From NCBI GenBank assembly GCA_022496205.1, contig WTXD01000019.1:420863-484862 (forward strand): a stretch of 64,000 nt of DNA, in the 5' to 3' direction. The position numbers and the translations under genes are program-made. Under the pieces are notes generated by a model that was not told the DNA's origin, searched no databases, and saw only the letters and a program-made list of their open reading frames with translations. Source of the stretch: Gloeopeniophorella convolvens. Its lineage: Eukaryota; Basidiomycota; Agaricomycetes; Russulales. Shown here piece by piece: positions 13,900-23,900 of the stretch (position 1 is its first letter; each line of letters begins with the position of its first letter).

Positions 13900-15019
13900 A
13901 TGTTCATGTTGCGCCGAGGGAAAGGCTCCCGCTCCACTCCCCAGCAAGACCTCGATACGGTCTTCTCCTGTCAAGCATTGAATGAAAAAGGTGCACCTGT
14001 CGTGCGCCTCCTCCGGCACTGTGCGTTGTATCCGTCTCCAAATCCATCAGTCCTCTCACCTGTCTGCCCCACGATGTCAGCGGATATATCCAAGGCCATT
14101 CGAACAATGAGAATTGCGTTCGAACCCGATCCATGGTTCAACTATCTGTACCGGCCAGACGTACGCACCACATCGAGAATTAAAGTCATGCACTGACCGC
14201 CAACTTCCAGGACGCCCGAGGATCATGGAAGCAGCCAATCCTGACAGCTCTCGAAGATTCTGCGTTGCGTTTGCTATTACATAAGTTGGTGCGCAAACGC
14301 CAGGCGTTCACTGTCAAACAGTCGCGTGGCAATTCATTCGTTCTCTTGCAAGTCTCAGTGTCTTATACAACCTTTCTGGGCCATGTCTTCTCACCACCTA
14401 CATCTACAGTCTCCCCGCCGTTGATTCATCTGATCCTCCGCCTTCAACTTCGCCATCTCCACTAGACCGTCTCATAAGATTGATTGAGAAGACCGAGGTG
14501 TTATTCCAAAGCCCCGAGCAGCGCCGTCGCGCGAAGGAATGGGTAGGCAAAGTGGATGCAGCTCAAACCAAGGTCCTCCCGGAAGATGAGCTCAACAAGT
14601 ATTTCTTGATCAACGGCCTTGCCGTGCACCCAATATTTCAAGGAAGTGGATACGGCAGTGCTCTCGTCAACGCCGTCTGTGCATTGGTACGTCGACCCCC
14701 CTCCTTGGGAAGCTGCCTTCATCGAATCCTGCACAGGCAGACATGCGGGCAGCCCCTACATGGCTTCTGTCGAGCAATATAGCAAACACCGGATTCTATA
14801 ACTCTGTCGGCTTCCAGACGGAAGTTGATGTCGTACTTGGTGATAACAATCCCAGCTGGCACTCAGACCCCGTTATTGTGCCCCTTGTAAGTCTCGACAC
14901 AACCTTCCTTTGAGATTCAAGTGACACCTCGTGATCAGATGGTGCGTCCATCGAAGAGAACGCGTTCCGCAGTCGATGTTTCGGCGGAACGCCTGTTGCC
15001 TTTTTCTGCGCACGTATAA
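13900..15019 (+). CDS. GNAT-family N-acetyltransferase
   Basis: This is a predicted acetyl-CoA-dependent N-acyltransferase. The start at 13900 (MFMLRRGKGS) is supported by the decayed neighbour, whose N-terminus begins MFKLK and splices at the equivalent place. Introns: 13991-14080 and 14161-14210, plus others near 14357-14409, in 14685-14740 and 14887-14939. Core motifs are KAIRTMRIAFEPDPWFNYL near the N-terminus, then the acetyl-CoA loop GLAVHPIFQGSGYGSALVNA with the Q-x-x-G-x-G signature, and SSNIANTGFYNSVGFQ. The end is RLLPFSAHV at 15019. Length is about 240 residues, normal for the family. The substrate is unknown. A second, broken copy follows 560 bp downstream in the same orientation, so this is the surviving partner of a tandem duplication. 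Confidence 0.8.
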
Positions 15020-15578
15020 TAACGCTATAGGTAGCGACACAGTGCGTTTCATCACCCTACAGATGACACGCCCTGACCCGTAAGGTCACCTAGAACAATG
15101 AGGGTACAAGCGTGCCTTTGGTCATGGACTTTTCCCACCCACAAGAAGACGGTAACGTTAATGCTGGATGCAACATTCAGATGTCCATCCGTGACCATGT
15201 AGTTGTCCCCGTGGCCAGGGACGGGCGTTTATCAACGCGATATTTACAGCGAGTTGCAAATCCTCAGGCCCTTTCCTAGCTTCCCGGGCATACAGGGCGG
15301 GGATTGAACTAGTGATTCGGCGGGTAATCCCGGTGGCTTTGGTCACAACGTGACGGGTTCTGACCAATCACGAGCACTCAATTATGTCCCAGCTTTATTT
15401 CCCGCTCTACCCCGCCAACACCGGCTATGTGCGGGCGCGCCCACCAAGGGCCTGAGGATTTGCAAATTGCTGTAACTGTGCCTTGCCCGAACGCCTCCGC
15501 AGCTTGCGAAGCATGTGCACCCACCTAAGTATATGATGTCACCGCGTCGGGTTGCAACACACGCCTCCTCTCCCTGCT
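15020..15578. other. Spacer between GNAT copies
   Basis: This 559 bp stretch holds the 3' end of the first copy, the promoter of the second, and the 226 bp inverted-repeat element listed separately at 15247-15472. No coding region. Confidence 0.5.
15247..15472. mobile_element. Short TA-flanked inverted-repeat element (MITE-like)
   Basis: Two arms, 15244-15273 and 15446-15475, are reverse complements at about 28 of 30 positions; the inner 20 bp match perfectly (core GCAAATCCTCAGGCCCTT). The element proper can be drawn as CAGC...GCTG flanked by TA at 15245-15246 and 15473-15474. A TA duplication, a CAG-type end and small size fit a non-autonomous Tc1/mariner-like element. It has no coding capacity. 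Family assignment is inference; the inverted repeat itself is directly visible. Confidence 0.7.
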
Positions 15579-16059
15579 ATGTTCAAGCTCAAGCTCTTCC
15601 AGCCCACTGAGTGCGATGGCGACTACTGCAAGGCACGTCCATCAGGGGCGCATGTGACTCTGCCAGGGCAGCGCGCCGTATCCGGCAAATCCAAGGGGGA
15701 TGATCGTCGTGCGTGCCTTTCGTGAGTCACCGCAGTCACCGCCGACACGTCAGCCGTTGTTCAGGTGGCTTATCGTGTCGGGGGTCGCAGGCCACATTTG
15801 CAAGGTCATGCGCACGAATAAGCGCGTTTTTGCGCGCGATCCCGTGATCGAGTACATCTTCAATATCGACGTGTGCTCTCGTTGGCCCCCACGGTTGCCC
15901 CACTGTTCTAACCATGATCGACAGCCTGAGGATGCTCGGGGTTTCCCTCAGGTCAGCTCTCGCCAGGCGGGTCTGAGACGTCATCGATTACCTCTACTTT
16001 GGCTGTCTGTGCGGCAGCAACTGCTTTTCACCATCGAAGAAGCGCCTGGCAGGCTCTAG

Positions 16060-17212
16060 TGTTGCCGCTAAGCTAAGTTAAGCTAAGCTAAGTGGAAACT
16101 CGTGCTAAGTTCCCACACTTTGAAGCAACTTAGCTCAACTTAGCTTAGCTTTTAAGCGGCGGTTGCAAGAGGTTTGGAGTCACGCATCACATGCACCGAC
16201 TCTGGTTGTGCGGTGTTCGGACAGTTTCGGAAAAGGGTTCGGAACGTCTCGGATCATTGGATCACGTCACACAAGTCACTAGCGTTACTCCTTGTCACTG
16301 CGCAGCACTGCGCCCGTCGCTGATTGGTCGCCAGCCGTCGCGAGGGGCTCCCCGCACCACTTACTATCGTGTAACTAGAGATGGACTGTAACGGGAGATG
16401 GACCGTTTTACAGATTCCCTTCATGTGCAACAACCGCTGCGTGCATTAATATGGCAATTTGACGCAGTGATCCTATACATATCTACTATGCCTCCGCAAA
16501 AATCAGTGTCCATTGAGTGAGGTTTTGAGGCAGGATAAATCGACCTTTAAGGAGTATGCCTTTTTGGGCACTAATTGCTCAGGAACCATCTCGAAACTAA
16601 TCCAAATGCTATGAGACTTGGACAACATGGCACCCTATTGACAACAGATAGGTCTATCTACTTTCTATGGCAAGAGGGTGCGAGGAGCATCGCAATCGAG
16701 AGATGCAGTCCTGGAGGGGTCCCGACGTGACGTCCGAGTTAAAGCTCCGACGGAAAGGCCGAGATTGCGTTGATGGACTCGGGAATGTTGGGTGATGGAC
16801 TGGGCGCTCGTCTCCCAAGGCGCCAGGCGGAACGCCCAAATTGGTAGTCGGCTCTCCGGCACGTGTGACACCCTGTGACACATCCACAGCTCTTGCGGGG
16901 CATTCGAGGTTGCCTTTGATTTCACTCTGGCACGCTCAAATCTCCTTGAAAAAAATTGAAACATGGACGACATGTTGTTCACATCATTGGGAATATGGTG
17001 TAGAAGTTTCGAAGCTAAGATCTTGTGAAATGGGCTGGAGTCTCGGGAGATGGACTGAAGTGGTGTTTTTGGTCCATCTCTAGTTACACGATAGTAGCCC
17101 CACTTCGAAGTGACCTCAAAGCGAACTTGGCCAAATCTAAGTGAAGTCGAACACGTAACGTGATCAAAGCGAAGCGAAGTTACTTCGAAGCACTTAGACT
17201 TCGCGGCAACAC
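16060..17212. mobile_element. Outer TA-flanked inverted-repeat element
   Basis: Its ends are GTGTTGCCGC (16060-16069) and GCGGCAACAC (17203-17212), perfect 10 bp terminal inverted repeats, extending to 13 of 14 positions with one mismatch. It is flanked by TA (16058-16059 and 17213-17214). Removing the element with one TA rejoins the host exon as a continuous frame across AGS-TGSSFVN, strong evidence for a real insertion boundary. The 5' sub-terminal region carries repeated AAGCTAAG-type words and a 13 bp inverted repeat (16081-16093 with 16138-16150). Another element is nested at 16364-17094; without it the outer element would be about 420 bp. No transposase gene is present. Confidence 0.75.
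16364..17094. mobile_element. Nested TA-flanked inverted-repeat element
   Basis: Perfect 23 bp terminal inverted repeats starting CTATCGTGTAACTAG lie at 16364-16386 and, inverted, 17072-17094. Both ends are flanked by TA (16362-16363 and 17095-17096). The 731 bp element lies wholly within the larger one at 16060-17212. The word GGGAGATGGAC recurs inside both ends. It has no convincing coding frame; a 198-codon minus-strand frame crossing its right edge has no domain features. It is probably a non-autonomous DNA transposon. Confidence 0.75.
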
Positions 17213-17880
17213 TACTGGCAGCTCGTTCGTGAACCTGTATGTATGATACGTCGTTTTCCACTTGACCCTCTTATACTCCTGATCTTCTGAACAGTGTGCT
17301 GCCCATCGACCCCTCGGTACCTCCGCAGACGCCTAGTGTGGTTGACCGAGCAATTGTTTATCTCATGCAACTCTTGCTCCCTCAGCATGAGCGCTCTTCA
17401 CGCCTCAGCAAAAGGCCCACCGCGAAGAGATGCTTTCAAAGGCGGGAAACACGGGAGACTGTTCTCTCGGGTGACGAGCGTCTAAGGTATTTCTACACTG
17501 GCGGCATTGCCACAGACCCGGAATTCCAGGGCCACGGCTATGGGACGGTTCTCATGCATGCCATGAGTGCGATAGTGAGTCTCCTCAAGTCTGTCTGTTG
17601 TCCCGAGGACAATTTTGTCTCTCTAGGCGGACAAGGAGACGAGGCCTTCATATCTCGAATCTAGTATCTAGAACTAGCATCATCAACACTAGTCTCTACA
17701 ACTCAGTGGGTTGTAAGACGGCTGCCGAATACGTCTTGGGCGACGATAATCCAGATTGGAAAGAGAGGGCCGTCATTCGCATGGTGAGTCAACATAAATA
17801 ACATCATAATAAAAGCTACTACAAAACCGCCACAGATGATACGCTCGGTGGACACGAAACCACATGACAGCTTCTACTGA

Positions 17881-18416
17881 GCCAAGGGAGAATCCGCTTT
17901 GCCTCCCTAAGAGCGACTGAGTCATCGTCTATAGTCCAGAACATGCTATGATGAAAGGATTGCTGCTCCCTGATCAATCAAACGACAGCTACGAAGTCAA
18001 TGATTACTGGGAGGGAAGCGCTCTTCACAGGCGCTATTCGCAGTTGCTGTGAGCGGTGCAAATAGATTTAGCTGTCGATTTCCAATGATGTGGAAGACAC
18101 TATAGTTAGAGCTCTTTGCTGCTATTCGCATGACTACGGGTGTGTATGAGCATGATCGCACGAAGTCGGGGGGACAGGGCGTCAAAGACGATATGATTTT
18201 AGCACGTCTACTGATACAATAACGACCCCGGGGGCTATAAGGATGAAAACAGTCAGCACACATGCAGGGTTGCAGGAGTCGAAAGAGCATGGATTCAGAA
18301 AGTTATAATGATTCCGGATAGACGGTTTTCCTCAAAGAGAATCTCCGTAGAGGGAGTCTTTTGGTCATCCCAAAGTGGTACGAAGGAGACTTCAAGGAAT
18401 TGCGACACAAACCTTC
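17881..18416. other. Convergent spacer
   Basis: This 536 bp stretch lies between the decayed GNAT copy (plus) and the eS12 gene (minus). It is AT-richer than its surroundings. I see no gene or repeat. Confidence 0.45.
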
Positions 18417-18909
18417 TCAACGAGCCTTGAAGTACTCATCGAGGACATGACGAGCCTCGGAGTCTTCGCCGTACTCCTTGACGACGACGCAAGAGCAACC
18501 GACGACCTTGCGAGGGTTGCCGTCACGGTCAATCTTGCAGAGACCCGCCCAGGTGCCGAGGACTTTACCGTCTCGGACCTTGATGAGCGGGATGGTGTGC
18601 GTCGCACAGAGCGCCTCAATGAGCTTGATGTACTCTGCCTCCGTGCACGTCTCGACGAGCACGCAAAGGTGGGCCTGACGCCTGTCCAGGGCCTTCGCGC
18701 ACTCACGCAGGCCACGAGCGAGACCGTCATGCTTGAGCGACTTCTTCAAGACTTGCTGTTGCCCAAACGTGAATTAGGCTTTTTAAATTCGGGTAGACAG
18801 GAACACTCGCCTCGAGAGCATCCTCAACCGAGAGCTTTCCCTTGGGCGCCTCAGAAACCTCAGCGACCTCAGCGGCCTCGACCTCAATGTTATCTCCAGC
18901 GTCAGACAT
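18417..18909 (-). CDS. RPS12: 40S ribosomal protein eS12
   Basis: This is a component of the small ribosomal subunit in the cytosol. The start at 18909 gives [18 protein letters not shown], the acidic eS12 N-terminus. The second exon reads [18 protein letters not shown] and contains [20 protein letters not shown] and [18 protein letters not shown], diagnostic for eS12. The stop is at 18417 after VLDEYFKAR. The intron is best placed with a GC donor (DALE then gcgagt) and acceptor CAACAG, giving DALEQVLKK. A GT donor three bases later in phase would give DALEASQVL, which fits the family less well. Total length is about 145 residues, normal for the family. It shares a 300 bp divergent promoter with SKI8. 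Confidence 0.95.
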
Positions 18910-19204
18910 CCTGTATAGAAGACACATAAGTTATCTGAGCAGCACCGATACGGCAGTGTCTGCAGGTAAACACGCACTTTTGTTTTAGTGGGAGCTAGAA
19001 TATCGCTACAGGTGATGTCTTCGTCCGCCTTCGTTGATGTGAGAGAAATTAGAGTTCAAGGTTCTTTAGGTTATAGTAGTCAATTGGAGTTCCGCTCGGC
19101 GGCATCCGAACGAGGCGACGCGTCTTGTGCCTCCGCGTACTAGTGAATCGCGCTGAACGCAGCTTGCTCGTTCAACTGCAACAGATCTCTACAATCCGTT
19201 AATT
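18910..19204. promoter_or_regulatory. Divergent promoter RPS12/SKI8
   Basis: About 295 bp separate the two start codons. Pyrimidine-rich sequence occurs on the RPS12 side. No TATA box is clear. Confidence 0.45.
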
Positions 19205-20525
19205 ATGGTTTGTCCAGACACCAGTCTATGCGCCCAGAGGAAGCTCAACTCAGTATCAGAGTCTGGCATATGTCCACGTAGCCGACTGTACGGAACGTAC
19301 GGCTCTCCCCAACGCTCGCCATCCTTCCCGTTCCTGACGCTCTAATTGAAGCGCACGGTGATGCTGTATGGGATATCTCTTGGACCGCGAAGGACACTGC
19401 AACGATCTCCATCTCGGCCGATGGCACAATCAAGCGCTGGAGCTCATCGTCCGGTCAGGTCATGCGATCGCTTCCTGCTCACACTCTGGGCCTTGTTTCT
19501 CTATCTGTTTCACCAGACGGGCGACATGCATTATATAATGGCGTTGATGGGACGACGTTCCTGTGGGATTTGGAAAGTGGCGAAATTTTAGGCAAACACG
19601 AGAGCTTTGCGCGGCAAGGGGCTGAACCATGTGAGTCTCAGCACCACCGCCCACCCGTGTATATGGCTGGCTTCGTTCTGAGATCTGCGAATTTGCGCAT
19701 CCTAAACTCTATTCAACAGCGTGGTCAGTGTCATTAAATCCCAAGGGCGGGACGTATGCGGCTACGGGCGGGTCAGGGAACGTCACAATCCACTCGGCAG
19801 AGCCAGAGACATTCGGCGAGCAACGTGCCGTTCTGCAGAGCGGACGCGGCAAATTCGGGATGCGCTGCAGCCATGTAAGTGCAGTATGATCACCCTTTAG
19901 TCCAGTCCTTGACTGACATGCGGTAAGAGCCCTGATGGCTCCCGCGTAGCACTATCGGTCGAGACAGGCCAGATCTTCATATTTGACCTTGCGTCCAACG
20001 CACTTACCTCCACATATACATCGCATGCCATGGCCGTACGCTCCTTGTCGTGGTCCCCTGACTCGCAGGTCTGTGGCAACAAGCATTCTTGGTAGATAAC
20101 CGCGTCCAACTGACTGCATTCAAGCTCCTCTTATCTGCTTCAGAGGATAAGCGTCTTATACTGCACGATGTGCGCATGACATCAACTGGTCGCCCTAGCT
20201 CTGGAGCAGTGGCCTCCTTGACCGGGCACTCTTCATGGGTGCTCAGTTCTGACATATCTCTAGACGGACGCCTTGCTCTATCTGGGTATGTGTATAGCTT
20301 GACCTCATCCCGCGTAGTCACTGACGATCACGCTCCAGCTCCGCTGATAAAACTATCAAGGTGTGGGATTTGGCAGCGCGCGCCGCTGTTTCAACAGTTG
20401 CGGATACAGGAGAAGTCTGGGCCGTGTCATGGCAGCCTTCTTCCGCCGTCGCGTCCTCTGGCGCGTTCGTCTCTGGGGGCGAGGACGGCATTGTCAGGTG
20501 GTGGAAAGCGGCTGGGACCAGCTGA
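19205..20525 (+). CDS. SKI8: WD40 protein Ski8 (antiviral/exosome cofactor and meiotic recombination factor)
   Basis: Ski8 is part of the cytosolic Ski2-Ski3-Ski8 complex that feeds mRNA to the exosome; in several fungi it also assists Spo11 in meiosis. WD repeats are visible in order: HGDAVWDISWTAKDTATISI, HTLGLVSLSVSPDG, SVSLNPKGGTYAATGGSGNV, SPDGSRVALSVETGQIFIFD, HAMAVRSLSWSPDS, LLLSASEDKRLILHDVR, HSSWVLSSDISLDG, SADKTIKVWDLAARA and EVWAVSWQPS, ending GGEDGIVRWWKAAGTS at 20525. The most economical start is an exon consisting of the ATG alone (19205-19207), followed by an intron at 19208-19281, then PTVRNVRLSPTLAILPVPDA. The start is therefore less certain than the identity. At least four more short introns interrupt the repeats. 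Confidence 0.85.
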
Positions 20526-20975
20526 ATTGGACGAGATCTTTTGTTTGTCACGGAAGTGGCTATCACTCTGACACTCTGCATCTTTGTTACCCCGCTGCTT
20601 GTCATTTTCAAGCATCAATCGGCACCCATAACATAAGGTCCAGACATGCGCAACGACTGAGGTCCGCAAAACTCGCAGCGTCCAAAATAAAATAGAATGC
20701 AGTTAATTCCCCATGTGCGTGACACCTGCAGCCCGGGTCGCGAATGCCAGGTGGTGAAGAGAAAAGTTGTCACAAGAGGAAGAGAGATGCAAGATAGCGT
20801 GTGCATATACACCGAGAGGGTGTGTTTCAGCAACAGGTATAACTGGGTCAGGGTCATGTCCATTGCCCCTCTTCGTGACATACAGGACATCCCCGCCTGA
20901 CCTTTGCTCGAACTATTGCCGTGCTATACGAAGCGGTTCATCAGTGTTCACCCAGGCAAAAGAAGAGTCTCCTCA
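20526..20975. other. Convergent 3' spacer
   Basis: This 450 bp stretch lies between the SKI8 and VPS41 stops. No gene seen. Confidence 0.45.
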
Positions 20976-23900
20976 CTAAGCTATCCTGTTGCTAATCCCT
21001 CTGTTGGATCTTCCTCCAAAGGTCACGCTTGCCACAACAGGATCGGGAGGCGGTGGAAGGTCGTCACCACCATCGACGTGGCGGGCATGAACAGCGTGGC
21101 GACACAGAAACAGTAACACGACGGACGACGGAGACTCCTGCAAAGGTAAATTGCATATAGGACAAGCAGTTTTCGCTGGCGAAGACAATGAGCTGATATC
21201 AACCGACCTGATCACACAGGGCCTTACATGTAACAAGGAAACCACTAGTTTGGTCCAGATGGAGTTGCTTGGCCAAATCGGAACTATCTCCGTGCAGAAC
21301 AGTTTGACAGCCTTCAAGCAACGATATCTGTAGGTTGAAGTCTTGCAAAATCTTGATCAGAGCAGGCTTGAGGCCTGGAATTTCGAGGCCATTCTTGATG
21401 CGACGTATGAGTCGGATTGGGTCAATTTCAGCGCCAACGTTCTCAAGCAAGCCACGTATGAAAGCTAAGCTGCGTGGTTAGCCTAATGATGTCATAGAGG
21501 CGATAGACGTACATGGTCGCGTCTCTGAATACTTGAGTAAATCCTCCCATAGATCGTCATCGTTTTGGTCTTTCGCGAAATCAATAGCCTGCAGCAAATT
21601 GCAATTTTCAGAATGTGGGAGTTGTAGGAACATGCCAACACTTGCCCTGTTGACGTCTCCGAGTCGCTCAATGATCAGATGTAGAGCTCTCTTGTTGTCA
21701 CCCATTCGCCCGAGTAAAAACACCATTTCGGGGACAAGATCTCGTTCAGTACAAATCTTATATGCCTAGACGAGAGATGCGATGGGTGACACGAAAGCAG
21801 GGAACAAGGGGCGCTTACCGCTTCGAGGTTGTAATAATTACTCGCGCGCAGGAAATCGATGAGTTTCGCTGGCGCGTACTCTGCGTACAGCTCCACTAGC
21901 GTATCAGCAAAGTCGGCAATGAGATGCGCATCTCTTTCAAATAGAGCATCGAGGTATAGGAAGAGAAAGCGTGAACGGTTTCGTAGTTGTTGTACGACCC
22001 TTGGTATCTTTCATCGATAGCTATCAGTAGGAGACGAGGAAAAGGGAGCAACGATCATACAGGAATCGAGTGGATGTGGTCAACGAGAAGTGTAATCGCA
22101 ATCCCGCGCTCGTTCGGGTCAGCGCCTTTCTGCTTGCTCATTAACTCGTGATCGAATTCAACGAGAAGGAGAGCTTGGTCTTGCACTGCTGTGAATAAAT
22201 TATGCTCGCGGATTAGATCAAAGACATTGGGTCGCCGCAGCCGGATGAAGAAGGGCAACGCTTTCGCCGGCTGGCGATTTGCAGTGTATCTGTAGAGGGC
22301 CAGTCAGTATAAGCTAGGGTCAACTTCCCTAACTTACAACTCAGCAAGACACTCCATGAGAATGGCTGTGTCAGGCGTTGCTTGTGGTGTTGGGGAGGCC
22401 GATCTGGACGAAGATGGGGCTTGGCGGTCCAGGTCAGACTGAATGGCCACAATCACGGCGGAGATATCGTAGATATCCTTGGGCCATTCGTGTATTGTGC
22501 GTTGAAGAGCCTTCAAAGGCCATCTGAGTGCGGTGGGACGCCGTGTGCATAATTTACGCACCTGCCGGTCGTTTGCCAGGAAGTAGGCAAGGATCATTTC
22601 ATAAACTAAGTGATCTAGCCGTGGCTTCTCGGTTGGGACGTATGGGATAATGGCCTGTGCGACCAGGTGTGAGCGGTTAGAGTCATCATCGATAGCAGGG
22701 GCACTTACTTGTAGCTGTTGCTTTTGAGCAAACACAAATATCCAGTTTTCCCAACGCTTCGTCTCCTGACCACAAACCTTTGGGAACAGCTGAGCAGCCT
22801 TCAAGAAATCACCTGATTGCGGTCAGAGAAACACGACCACGGATTGAGTGTAGTTACTTACCTTCGGCGACGAGGTGCTCGATATATCGTTGCCCGATCT
22901 CGACAGCATCGACTGTCTCCGCACCTTCACTTCCCATGATTTCAATTTGTTCCAGAGCATCCTCATAGCGCTTCCTTTCCACTAGCCACTCTATGTGATC
23001 TTTCCGGTCCCGTGGCCGAACAACGATCACATCTTTGGGACTCAGGACAAGGTAGGACTTGTTCTTCCCTGTGTCATCCGGATCTATTTCTGCTAACATG
23101 TAGTCGTTGCATCCCCAAGATTGATACCCTGTGACACTGAGCGCATCGGCTGCAAGCTCCTCGCCCGCCCGTGAAATGATCCTAAGCTCCGGGCGTTCAG
23201 CTGTCTTGCGTGCTTGCATAGCACGATCTTCGGTTGCTTCATGAAGGAACAATGTGTCCGCAGGCATGTAGGCCAGTACGAGGAGAGATGTAGGGGAGGG
23301 AACGGATGTGGTGCTCGACGTACTGGCACTGCGGGGGTGTGTAGGAACCGAAGGGTTGCGATCGGTGATCAGTGAAAAGTGGGGGACAACACCAGCTATC
23401 ATACAGTCCAGTTGGAACACGGCGGTGATCTCCACCAGGAACGGAGGTTGACCAGCCGACGCAGCAGAAGTTGACGTCCTCGGTCGGGCTCTTATCCTAG
23501 CAACTTTAATAATGTCGGCCCAAGCAATGAGAAGTGTGGAGTCGTCTTGCCAGTGGAGGGTACATTTGAACAAGTCGGAGCGCGGGCTGTCAGGATGCCT
23601 TTCGATGTACGTTAACCGCGTTTGTGATGCGGTATCGTACACTTTGACTCCCTGTGCAGCGAAGGGATCAGCCGGCGTCCCCGATTCTATGTCCCAGCAC
23701 TCACAAGTTCATTGGCCCATGCAATGAGGGTACCCCTCCATCGGATATTCCATATTGGTCCCTCTCCACTATGCAACGCTGATGCTTTATGGCCAAGCCA
23801 GCCCTTCTCGTGCATCACGAGGGTTCCAGCCATGCCACCACATACGATAGCACGAGAGCCTCTCTTCGCAAAATATGGCTCGAGTGCTAAACTTCTCAAT

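Larger units (their letters stand above)
15579..17880 (+). pseudogene. Decayed second GNAT acetyltransferase copy, interrupted by a transposon
   Basis: This parallels the gene at 13900-15019 exon by exon: MFKLKLFQPTECDGDYC at 15579; HICKVMRTNKRVFARDPVIE after an intron ending at the same point as in the intact copy; PEDARG; then SSFVN, VLPIDPSVPPQTPS, GIATDPEFQGHGYGTVL and NTSLYNSVGCKTA, with a last exon ending SVDTKPHDSFY at 17880. It is broken in several ways. A 1,153 bp element (16060-17212) sits inside an exon. The frame changes between 17650 and 17690 (ADKETRPSYLE in one frame, LYNSVG in another). Further frame changes are likely near 17390-17470 and between 15945 and 16040. The acetyl-CoA loop itself is still readable. 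A short functional product is unlikely. Confidence 0.72.

Noticed and set aside
16047..17221. CTGGCAG on both sides of the outer element as a longer target duplication
   Set aside because: The two words are not directly adjacent to symmetrical ends; using them leaves an extra GCTC on the left only. The TA duplication gives symmetrical ends and rejoins the reading frame.
16665..17261. 198-codon minus-strand open frame in the nested elements
   Set aside because: It crosses the boundaries of both elements and reads through their terminal repeats. Composition is not domain-like and nothing resembles a transposase.
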